Source: Anisakis pegreffii
Lineage: Eukaryota; Nematoda; Chromadorea; Rhabditida; Anisakidae
Direction of reading: 5' to 3'
Length of the DNA: 64,000 nucleotides
Assembly: GCA_035041965.1 (NCBI GenBank)
Contig: JAPYMA010000451.1
Coordinates: 81,392 to 145,391, forward strand
Shown here piece after piece: positions 11,332-22,648 of the stretch (position 1 is the first letter of the stretch; every line of letters begins with the position of its first letter). Under the pieces are notes generated by a model. That model saw only the letters and a program-made list of their open reading frames with translations, was not told the origin of the DNA and made no database searches. The position numbers were made by a program, and so were the translations under genes.

Positions 11332-13250
11332 CGGTTGTCGTCTCTCGTCATCCGGTTGGAACCGTCAGTACGCGACCCTACCCAGAATTGGATGACAGTT
11401 TAATGCTGACAAGATGTATCATCTTCAGGCAAACATCGCATTGCTACATTATCCAAAATATCAACATCTCTATCAATATTACGTCTGTTATCACACAACT
11501 GTTTTATACATCAATCCATCTAACAGAGCATATTAACATAATACCCACACTTACTGAATACACCGTAGATTCCTGCCAGATCAAGAAAAATTAACCAGAT
11601 TGATTGACAATAAAGTCATTTCATATCACCAGCAAACAAATTAAACCACCGCAGAAATGATTCAATTGCTCACCTTTTATTCGAGGCGATGACCAGTGAC
11701 AAACAGCGTCGTTGAAACTTCACAGTTCGTCCGCTCGTTCACCTCTGCCCTCAAATAATATTAAATCATTGATTCATAGTTTTCATCGAGTTCCTTTCAA
11801 AACAATCTGAGCGATTTAATACAGTTATCATTGATAAGTTAACCTCGGAGGTTACCAATATTCCATACCGAATACAGCGCGCAAATTCCAATGGTGATAA
11901 AATATAAATAAAGTATCACTGATAATACATTACCAAACATTCTCGCTCTTCCGCAACTAAACTGAATCCAAGGTTTGCGTTAAGGTGACCACTGCTAACA
12001 ATAGCTGTCGCCTTATCATATTTTCCTTACGTAATCATGAACCTAACAAGCGATATGATAATTAAAAACATGAAAGAACTCAAAATATCTACGGCGCAGT
12101 TCTGAATGTCACCAGAAAATACGTGAGCAAATTAAAATCATGAATGACACATACAAACGTGCATCACGCACCACCACACCACCGTACAAAGCATTTATGA
12201 CCAAAGTGAATGAATGCTGAATGAGTAAGGCAACCAAAGTGACATGATATGTGGTGATCAATTTGTACACTACCATTAAAACATCAACGAAAGTCATAGA
12301 GTGCACATAAATGATCAAACGAGCTGATCATTTATGCTCAGAACCAGCTGACTTTATCAGTGAATATAATGCGGGACATGGATCGAAACTTTTATGATTA
12401 TCACGGGAAAATGGAATTACATCGGAAATGGAAAACGGAATTCGTAAATTAAATGACTATCAAATGGAAGCAGTCGTGTGATGTTTGTAACTGAATTAAA
12501 AGTGATTTTAGCCATCTTGGTGGAGTTAGATGAGCTACAAATCGATGGATAGGCGGGGTGCTTGATTACAATGACGGTCAAAATAGCACTGCGATGACTA
12601 GTAAAAAAGAAAATAGAACTGGAACATAAGAGGGAGCAGAGATGCAGAAATTTCATGAATATCGAGTGTCACGCCCCCGATGCGAGCGTGCGTAGGTGTA
12701 GACGTGCGTGTTTAAAGCATTGTAAGCATGGAACATCGCTTGACGTTTTTTGACGTGGTGCATTCAGAGCCCTATTGCGAAATTACATTGTATTGAGTAA
12801 ACAACGCTGTAAAAAGTTCTGATCTCTGATCAGCTATTTGACATTGTATCTTCAAAAGGAGCACTGGATTTGAAACTGCTGTTCTTGCTGGTCTATCCCA
12901 AGTAACGATATCTGATAAATTTTATAAGATACTCTCAATTGACATCATCATCAAGAAGGGGCGCAGTGAAAGGAGGATTGAACCCGTGATAAGTTGTTCC
13001 TTTTGAAGGAGAGAGGGTGAAAGATAAGTACATGTTGCCGACATAAGTGCCTTGTAATGTTTGTGTGTATTCCATCCAATTCAATAAACTTTCACCGTTT
13101 TGTTGCTTCATTTATTGAACGATGAATATTGAAGGAAACAAATACGTACTACTAAATACATGATGAAATGCTAACACTGCTCACAGACTTATGTGTGCAC
13201 AATGCACACAAAATTTATTGGAATGAGTCACACAACCACCTGAGATGACT
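11332..13250. other. No gene recognised
   Basis: No coding exon is supported. A small inverted repeat (12-bp arms CATAAATGATCA, seven-base loop) lies at 12306-12336. Long minus-strand frames at 12109-12318 and 12417-12656 are hydrophobic and look spurious. Confidence 0.5.
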
Positions 13251-15140
13251 TCAGAAAATTGTTGATATGTGAGCAGAATGTTTTCCGAATCTAGAGATTC
13301 CGCTGGATCGAACAATGCACAGAAATTCATATGTTACTCGGTAAAGCGAAGAGTACGGTAGACTCGATGATGGCAACCCGTATAGCACTGAGAAAATAGC
13401 TAAATCTCCTCATTCAATCATAATTGCTCAACAAAGCATATAATATTCTGAAAGTAGTGATTCTGATCAATCCAATGGTACAAAGAAATTCATGTGTTAC
13501 TGGGCAAACCTGAGAGTACGATTTCCTCGAATATGGCAATCTCTATACAGCCGTAGCAATGTATTGATATTGATCTATCGTGATAGAATGTATATGAGTA
13601 ATCGCCTTTGCGCTTGTTGCTAAGATAGCTTTATGAAGATAGCCATAACTCCTCATGAAAGCGGTAATGCTCATCAAAATATATATTTTTCTGAATGCAG
13701 AGATTTAGTTGGATCGAACGGTGTACAGAAATTCACATGTTACTGGGCAAAGCTGAGAGTACGGCAGTCTCGAAGATGGCTAACCATATATCACTGAGAA
13801 AATAGCTACATCTGCCCATCTAATTATAATTGTTCAGCAAAATATACGATATTCTGAAAGTAGAGATTCAGTTGGATCGAATGGTGCACAAAAATTCATA
13901 TGTTACTGGGCAAAACTGAGAGTACGGTTGGCTCGAAGATGGCAACCGCTACAGCATTGAGAAAATAGCTATATCTCCTCAACTAATCATTATTGCTCGG
14001 CAAAATATATGATACTCTGAAAGTAGAGATTCAGAGCAATCGAATGCTACAAAAAAATTCATATGTTACCGGGCAAATCTGAGAATACCGGTAACTTGAA
14101 GATCTTAACGCCTTTAGCGCTATATTAATGTATATAATTGATCTATAGTGATACAATGTATGTGAATGAGTGCCTCTGCGCTAATTCAGAAATCTTTAGG
14201 AAAATAGCTATATCTCCTCAGGAAAGCAAAATCGCTCGACAAAATATTTGTTTTTCTGAATCTGGTGATTCCATTGGATCGATTGGTGTACAAATATCCA
14301 TGTATTACTGGGCAAACTTGAGAGTACGGTTAGTTTCAAGATGGTAATCTCTATAGAGCTACAGCAACGTATTGATATTGATTAATACACATAGAATTTA
14401 TATGAATGAGCGATTTTGCGCTTTATGTTGATATAGCTTTATGAAAATAGCCATATCAACTCATTAAAATGGAATTGCTCAACAAAATATATGTTTTTCT
14501 GAATGCAGAGATTCAGTTGGATCGAATGGTGTACAGAAATTCATATGTTACTGGGCAAAGCTGAGAGTACGACAGTTTCGAAGATGGCAAACCGTGTATC
14601 ACTGAGAAAATAGTTATATCTGCCCATCTAACCATAATTGCTCAGCAAACTATATGATATTCTGAAAGCAAAAATTCTGAGCAATCGAATGGTACAATGA
14701 AATTCATATGCTACCTGGAAAAGCTGAGGGTACCATTAGGTTGAAAATGGTAAACCTCATAGTAGTATAATAACGCACAGATCGATCTGTGGCGATACAA
14801 TGTGACTGAACTAGCGCTAGTTGAGACACCTTTAGGAAATTAGCTATATCACCTCAGGTGAGCAAAATCTCCCGACAAGATATATGATTTTCTTAATCTG
14901 GAGGTTGAGTGGGAATGGTGTGGAAAAATTGCTGTGTTGCTGAGCAAACCTGACATTACCGTTAGCTTGAAGATGTTTACCTTCATAGCAGCTTATTGAT
15001 GGTTTCAGTAAATCCTCTATAACACAAAATCGCCCGACAAGATATATACTTTTCTGAAGCCATAGATCTATAGAATCTATTAGTGAGGGGAGGTCAACAC
15101 GCTTCTTTGTAAACCTTAGAGAACGGTTGGGTTGAAAATG
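13251..15140. repeat. Satellite-like array with 163-bp and ~243-bp units
   Basis: A degenerate unit containing GTTACTGGGCAAA followed by CTGAGAGTACGG recurs at 13333, 13496, 13739, 13902, 14065, 14304, 14547, 14710 and 14936. Spacings are 163, 243, 163, 163, 239, 243, 163 and 226 bp. The long unit is the short unit plus about 80 bp carrying GATATTGATCTAT and a GCGATTTTGCGCTT-type word. Copies decay toward the right end. There is no shared reading frame, and the array is not CRISPR-like (no constant short repeat with unique spacers). Confidence 0.9.
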
Positions 15141-17760
15141 GTGACCCCGATAACGGGAGCTTTTAGTACATTTTGATCACACATGTCACATTCAGGTTTT
15201 GCCTCATTTCAGTTTTTTATTATCATAATGCTCCTTAATGTCAGGCTTCCAGATGATGAGTTCTAATTGTTGCAATGAATGTGTTGCCGTCTTCAAAATC
15301 AATAACGTCATGATTGGCGACTTCATAATTTCGTCTTTAGGTCGCATATGGTGATAATGCTGCCAACGTTACTCATGTCATGTCACTTATATGCTCATTC
15401 TCGTCACCACCGTGAAACGACTTCATACCCGGCTTGGAGGCCATCACTTCTTGTTTCTGAATGTTTTTGAACTTATGAGACAGAAATTTGACAATCGCTA
15501 AAATAGGAAGATCGCAGTTTGATATACGCAACCGTAACTGCTTTCATCACACACGTCATGACTAGATGACATTCATCCTCAATACTTTTAGTATACAGAT
15601 TGAGACTCGCTGACATTAATCATGTTCTAATTCTTCATTAACTTTATCATGGACTATTTGAAATTTTCTTCCCTTAGCTTAGATGCTTTCCTCGAATCCA
15701 GATGAAATTCTCTGACAAAAATCTATACAGAGGATCATCTTGTCTGCGCAATGGCCTGTGGTTGGTGACGTGACGAGACGTGATACTGATTAAGGCACGT
15801 TGTTATGGTGGTGCTTCAGGGCAGAAAAGCACAGACAATAATTAAACTTTTTATGACCAACAATCCTCTTCATTCACAAATTCAGCCACAATACGTTGCA
15901 TTCAATAATAAACAAGCTCATCATAAACTACAATAAAAACATCACAATATCAACACATCAATCACCACTCCATAAAAACAGCATTATGAAGAAAATGAAT
16001 CACAAACATTTCATCTCACAAACCAGTGTATCAACGACACATTCCTACATTTCTCTAGAAATGCCATCCAAGGGATCAATTTGAGATACCAGGCTACAAA
16101 TTAAAGATGAAACAGCTATTCATCGAGATAAAAAATATTTTGACACCTGAAACAACGTCAGCCAAATAAATTCGGTGTTAAATTTGAAAAAAAGCCACTC
16201 CAACGATGAAAATTACAGATGTGTTTCGTGGAACATTTTTGATGCGATAAAACGATGGATAAAATGGATATGAGTAATTAAAACCAACTGCTCATTGGTG
16301 ATGAACAAAAATATTGATGATTCGTTGGTTCCTCACGCCGAAAGTCCGTTTTAAACGACAAATCTGCAAATAGCCGGTAAATTTGGAAGCTAAGCTAATT
16401 CTGACAAAAGAATGCTCTTAAATTGCCTAAAACTTGAATGACTGATGAATGAATAACATATTTCATTCGACAGATGTTTAAAAGACTGACACTTCAAGCA
16501 AACTGGTCACATCGATAAATATCAACTTTGTGGACAAAAATCGGCGTAAGGTGAATTCTAGAATCATTTGAATCGATCATCACAATCTTAATAGGTTTTA
16601 TTAACACTATTAACAAACGTGATGACATGACTTGAATGAATCGAAACGCAAAACAGGAAATAATTCGAAATTGTAACATATCCGCACGTTATATATCTCA
16701 AAATGCTGAAAACAATGATGAAAGCATGAGCAGGACGAAAATAGGTAATGTTGCATTTCAGGTTGGTATTTGTCCACATTCGCACTTGATGAGAACACAG
16801 CAAGAAATGTTCGAATGAACAAAATGCCGTTGTGATTTTACCAGCCTGAAATACAACATTACCCGAAAATATTTAAAAAAATATCGGAAAATACGAAGGC
16901 GATGCAATATAAAACAGAGAAAGTATCGATGTGTCAAGCAGGTTGCGGCATGGAACTGTGACAAAAGATGACGTCTCTATAAATCAATAGAAATCGGGTC
17001 ATATCCGATAATCTATCTCATGAAAACATGTGCGAAATCCAGCAGACTTAGACCAAATCGTAAAGTGACCCATGGAAACTGATTCGGTCTTGAACTGCCA
17101 AAACACTTTAGCAGTTCAATCGGATTTAAAAGGTGAATAACTGCACTTTGTGAAATTAAGAAATGAATGGAGTATGAAATCATTGGAGAACAAGGATTGA
17201 GAGGGAATGGGTGATGTGACTGAAATGAATGAGAAAATTAGCAACATATAATGAAGGGTAATGCAATAAGTAATGTCGGGAATGAGAGTGACGAGACATT
17301 TCGGAAAATAGACATAAAGATCACGTATAGACTATGGGATGGGAGTTGCATGAAGGAATTCAGAAGGTGTGCATCCTTTCTGAGTAGCTACTTCCATCAG
17401 AAGCTGTTCTCCTGTACTCTAATCATTTGCCATATTCTCTCTTCGGTTTTTACATCTGATTCCCACAATGTCTCATCACTCTCATACCTATTACTACCAG
17501 CTGCATTACATTCCCGTTATGCCATGATAATTTTCTTATTCCAGTTAAACGTATCAATGATTCAATCTCATTTCTGTTCCTCCCCGTAACCTGAACGTAT
17601 AATACTTATTCTCTCCCCTCAGTTCGATTACCAATGCAAATGATGTGGTAAAACGAATTGCCACAGCAAGAAATAAACGAAATATTTGATATGCAGATAA
17701 TTAGATACAAGACAAATGATAGCTTGGCTCAGGCTCGGCAACATCACTTCCATTAGCACG
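15141..17760. other. No gene recognised; one hairpin
   Basis: No supported exon. A 25-bp inverted repeat (23 of 25 matching) lies at about 16745-16863. The 112-codon plus-strand frame at 17251-17589 shows no family features. Confidence 0.5.
16745..16863. repeat. Inverted repeat with 25-bp arms and ~70-bp loop
   Basis: The left arm contains GTAATGTTGCATTTCAGG. The right arm is its reverse complement with two mismatches over 25 bp. Probably a small foldback relic. Confidence 0.7.
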
Positions 17761-17923
17761 GCACTCGGTTTCAAACAAAACTTTCCTCAACGAACGAGAG
17801 TCGAACCCGCGAAGTACTAATGACTGGTTGAGGCTCTACCTCTGACAATGAGCTCAGAGGTACTGCCCCAACCGGTAATTGGTATGTCGCCCCAGGAAAG
17901 TTTTGCTCGAGACCGAGCGGTGC
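17761..17923. mobile_element. Structured foldback element, ~163 bp
   Basis: The ends are imperfect inverted repeats. The left end carries CTCGGTTTCAAACAAAAC then TTTCCT. The right end is the complement of CTCGGTCTCGAGCAAAAC then TTTCCT. Inside are further stems (ACCTCTGA with TCAGAGGT, and CCTCAAC with GTTGAGG) and a GGTTCGACTC word that matches a tRNA B box on the minus strand. The interior is richer in GC than the flanks. It could be a MITE or a tRNA-derived element. I could not fold a tRNA cloverleaf. Confidence 0.55.
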
Positions 17924-18094
17924 ATCAATGTTATCGAAATATTTTTTGTTAACATCGATATGATTCACTCGAAAGCAAAACAATTCGTCAAATATGCTCA
18001 TCGTATCCATCTCATCGCAGGTCTATCAAATGACACAAATATCAAGAGCACTGCAGCAAAATTCTTATCTGCAAACATGTCACAATTCATCGAA

Positions 18095-18490
18095 TGATAG
18101 AATTTATGTGAATAAGCGATTTTGCGCTTTATGTTGATATAGCTTTATGAAAATAGCCATATCAACTCATTAAAACGGAATTGCTCAACAAAATATATGT
18201 TCTTGTGAAGCAGAGATTCAGTTGGATCGAATGGTGTACAGAAATTTATATGTTACTGAGCAAAACTGAGAGTACGGTAGGCTCGAAGATGGCAACCGCT
18301 ACAGCATTGAGAAAATGGCTATATCTCCTCAACTAATCATTATTGCTCGGCAAAATATATGATATTCTGAAAGTAGAAATTCAGAGCAATCGAATGGTGC
18401 AATGAAATTCATATGCTACCGGGCAAGCCTGAGCGTGCGGTTACCTTGAAGATGGTAACCTCTATAGAGCCATAGTAACGTAGCAGGAAA
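18095..18490. repeat. Detached copies of the 163/243-bp repeat
   Basis: Two units, with the diagnostic word at 18252 and 18415, exactly 163 bp apart. The first part is nearly identical to about 14390-14546 of the main array and the second to about 13904-14050, so the block is a mosaic of two array units. It lies about 3 kb to the right of the array, next to the foldback at 17761-17923. Confidence 0.8.
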
Positions 18491-21400
18491 ATGTATAGTT
18501 TTCACAATCTGGAAGTCATGACGTTGGTTATTTTTCTAACACGTATTTAAATTCCCCTGCAAATTGATTCCATTTTAATGAAGAAATTCAAAAATCGTAG
18601 CTATTCAAAATCTCAGTTATCCATTTTACTTTCAAATATCTTAATACTTCCACCCACACATACTTCCCCATTAACATCAGCAGTGTGTATAATAGTTATC
18701 ACTCAATATCGGTCAGATCAATAAAACACATTACTTTGATTCATCCATGCTCAGGCTTCTACAAAATGTAATGTAAGCTAGTATCTTCATTTTTGACTCA
18801 TGTGTCATTTTCTTGAATTAGAAATCGTGCTCTCAAGATTTAACCCCTCTTTGTCGCGGTTGAACATCGTTTTGGATGCTTGTACATGATCTGTTAGTTA
18901 TTCAGTCGGTAGCAAGGAGTTGTTCATAATCCGTGATCCATTTAATATTTGATTTAGAATTTAAAATATCCAAATTTTAAGGTTGCGTTTAAGCCAACTA
19001 CAAGATGATTATTTTCAGACGAATACTGTACGAAATCCAGTAAGATTTCGTTTCACTATACGGGCAAATCCAATTGCCTGATAATGCAGATTTTCGGCCA
19101 TTTGCTGCAATATATACTGCCAAACATAGTAAATATTCATCAATTTGTGGGGAAAAACGCACTAGTCAATCTATCAGATGATGACGTTTGTGAATGTATT
19201 TGTTGATGAAGAATTATCGAATCAATGTTATTACCTGTTTATTACTGTGTTTTGAATACGTTCAATAAATTCTGCTTTTCATATATTTTATTACATTAAT
19301 TAATCAAAAACCCTTCTTCTTCTACAATACATCTTTATTACAATTACAATAACATTTCATGAAATGCATACAGACCAAAAGTTGATTAGATTAACCAAAG
19401 TTGATTGGAATAATTTGCTGATACCAGTATTTACGCCAAGACTGTAAGTTTGATGTTATCACAGCTTTTGTTTTCACAACGCCCTCTTCTTATTGTTGGC
19501 ATCTATACTGCTAATCGAGTATCTTCACTGGACTGAGGAAACGAGGGTTTCAAATTGTATCACAATTACTGGTGAAGCACTGACTTAGATAAAAGTTCTT
19601 GGGTGCTGCCGAATTCATCGAATTGATTCCTGAGAAATTTGATAATGCTGTTTTTTTTCTTTGAACGGAAGTTCGAATGTTTCGAAGTGCGGTTTTTTTT
19701 AAATTGAATTATTTGGTTCGATTTTCATGAGTCACAGTTTTAAAATTGTTTCGGTTTTTGCAGTTTCATTCGAATTGCCACTCTTTATTAAATTGTTGTT
19801 TGGTTTGTTGTTATTATGGATTGGATAGCTGAAATAGCGAATGAGAGATGTCATAATGAAATTTTGAAGAAGTTCTCTCGATGTATCACCTTCAGAGTTG
19901 TCGTATAGATTTGGGTGTCTTGCCCTTTTGGATGTGTCGAGAGACTTTTCGTGATAAAACTCCTAAGTGTCCCTACACAGGATGAAGAAACAAAATATTG
20001 AATTCCTCAGCAATGATTGTCTAGCTTAACTAAAGCAAGGAATCAATTCTTTTTCGAATTTACAGATAAATAGCTTGTTATGAAGGAAAAAAGACGAAAA
20101 GCAATGAAAATTTGAACAAGTTATATGATAATTGAATGTGATCCGTTCGACTGGTTTATCTTTCTCAAACCCTTGGGCCAAGACAACTAAAATCTTCCCA
20201 AGAAGAATCTGGCGAAAAAATTCGCCAACTCGGGATCAAATGTGATCAAATTTCCGTACCATCTGCCCCTCATACTATCCTCACCCTCACCCCTAACAAT
20301 AATGATGATGTGAACAATATAAAACTTACAAAACAGGGAAGTATACCAAACAAATACGGTCAAAAGTCGCGATGCGGACTGCCGCTTGTAGGGTGCGGTT
20401 GTCGACGTCCACTGATTGGGCATTTTGAATTCCCCTTTCCCACCCGAACTGAGTTCTACTTGAAACCAAAACCGATTCGTTATTCTCACTCGTAACACCG
20501 CTTGTTTTTATGAACTCTCCTGTAATCACCATCACACGAATGAAAACAACAAAAATACGAGGAGTAATGGATTAGAGACCATGCCGAATTTTTAAAAAAA
20601 TCGAGTGCAATGTAGAATTTAAAATTGCATCTGTGGGCTTGTTGATAAAATGACGATTTTTTTGGGGTTTTTATTGGTGAATGTGATTGAATATTTCATG
20701 TATTCCTTTCATTGATCAACTTTCAGACGAATCCGTGTTGGGATGGAATTTTTCAATGAGATGGAATGACGTGCATTTCGATAGGAAGAAAAGTACGCAT
20801 ATCGGGCGAACTGGACAATAAAACAGCGGGCGAGATGCCGTCAACGACGGCAACATTTGTGAAACTGTGATGATTTTATTCTTCAGTTGTGATATTCAAT
20901 CGCTGTATTTTATGCTTGTGAAATTTGATTGTACTCATTGTTGCGTTGTCTCAAGGCTCGTGTTCACTTTGTTTATCAGTGGGCAGAATCATCATTTGTT
21001 GGGCACAACTCCCATTTTGAGGTTGAGAGGGAGGGTGATCATATTCATGATTTCCTAAGTGTCATCAATTATTGCTCGGAATGCTTCGAAATTTTCCTCA
21101 TCCATCCCATTCTTCAACGTTATCTCTCTTTCTATAACTCGAGCTTGCCTTCGTTATATGAATGAGACGATGCGGCAGTATTCATTGTTGATCACTTTAT
21201 TTTGTTTTATTCTGCTTTGTTTTCGTTGTTGTTGTATTACTGCTGTTTACGGTGTTGTCGCACCATCCCCCCCCTACCCCTCTACCACCATTTCCGTCAA
21301 ATTCTATGTAAAGCAACTCAAACTCTCTTCAGCCTAAAAAATTCTCGGATTAAATTCAAGCTCACGCCGGATGGCATGCGGCGCTATTTGGAGTATTTTA

Positions 21401-22648
21401 TCCACATCTCACATGGTGCGATAGCAAGATAAAAAAATTTTTTGCTGTTTGTTGTCTTGATTCATATTCGCCACCCAGAGGAGGACGATACTCATGGTTA
21501 GTGCGCAGTCTGACAACGGCAGCGTCGGGCGATGATGCATTGGGACTGTCTTTTCCCCGAAACGGTCCCTTTTGAGACCGTGTGACGCCGCCGTGGTACC
21601 TAAGCCAGGGAGGATCCCGTGCATTGCGGGTTGACTTGGGCGGCTGCCATCCCCCGTCGGAGAATAAAAGCGGGTGTTGCCGAAAAATTTTTTTGAAATT
21701 GGCACAATGCCAATTTGAAAAACTGGTTCTGAAGACTATTCGCCACGATTGACACTAGGCCAGGCGGATATTTATAGTGATAAATTGCATTGAAACGTTC
21801 AGATTTGCAAGGATTTTTGTTCCAGTGTGATTGCCGGCGTGCTTAGCCCATTCCCTCTGGCAAAGGCTCCGGGGAAGGTCGAAACTTGTGAGGGTGTTCG
21901 AATCATTCATAAAGCCCACCGATCATGATGGATTGCAATATCGCGTTGAACAAAACCTGGACATTCCTAACAAAAACAGCACTGCGAAAAATTAGAATAA
22001 TCGCAAGAAAAAATCCTTGGCAAATTTCAAAAACTCCAAATAGTATTCACGCGTTTGATTTCAGGCGCTATTTTGATCACCTAAGCGGATGATCACGTAT
22101 GATGAATCCTCCCAACAATGCTATGTCTCAGATATCTCGACAGAGAGCACATATTCAGCAGCGTAAAGGGAAATGTCGGTGCTCATAATCATTACAATTC
22201 AATTATGAAAATTCACTGAAACTGAATTAAGTTCAGTTGAAATACCTCTCCCTATTCAAGAAAGCAGTTGTTAAATATGCGCAGAGAGCTGTGTGGCACA
22301 ATGTCTTCATTGATGTGATGGATGACGCGTGTTCTGTATGTGCCAGACCACACTACTGGTGTGGTGCGGGGACAGAAAAAAGTTCGTAATTTTTGCAGTA
22401 AATGAAGATGTCTTATGCGCATGTGAATTGGTGCCTCGTATTTCTGCAGCGGATTATTTTTTTTCTACAATTTCTGGTCAAGAACTCATGTGCTGCATGA
22501 TATGAATTCGTAATGCCCGTCATATCTTTAGTAGTCGTGATTCTTTTGTTGTGACATTCATACAGTTAACCAACGATTAATAGATTCCGTAACTGCAATA
22601 TCACAAGAAACTCGGCGTACATGTATGCTTTTTCAGTTGTTGGATGCG
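18491..22648. other. Gene-poor stretch upstream of alg-11
   Basis: No supported exon. Features are the GC-rich island at 21500-21685, the perfect 9-bp-arm palindrome at 21694-21714 and a short palindrome (CCACAC/GTGTGG) near 22348-22363. Frames at 20187-20535 and 21059-21432 lack any recognisable domain. The alg-11 promoter presumably lies in the last few hundred bases. Confidence 0.4.
21500..21685. other. GC-rich structured island, unknown
   Basis: The segment is much richer in GC than its flanks and contains several short stems, such as ACGGTC with GACCGT, and GGGAC with GTCCC. It keeps an open minus-strand frame by composition only. I compared it by eye with U1, U4, SL RNA and SRP landmarks and found no match. 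It may be a transposon fragment or an unrecognised structured RNA. Confidence 0.35.

Noticed and set aside
13251..15140. Regularly spaced repeats suggesting a CRISPR-like array
   Set aside because: The whole 163-bp unit is repeated with drift; there are no short constant repeats with unique spacers, and the host is a nematode.
17251..17589. 112-codon plus-strand frame
   Set aside because: No domain, no splice context, and its hydrophobic stretches look like AT-rich noise. RNA evidence would be needed.
17780..17860. Possible tRNA gene on the minus strand, from a GGTTCGACTC B box
   Set aside because: No acceptor stem or D arm at proper spacing could be folded; kept only as a foldback element.
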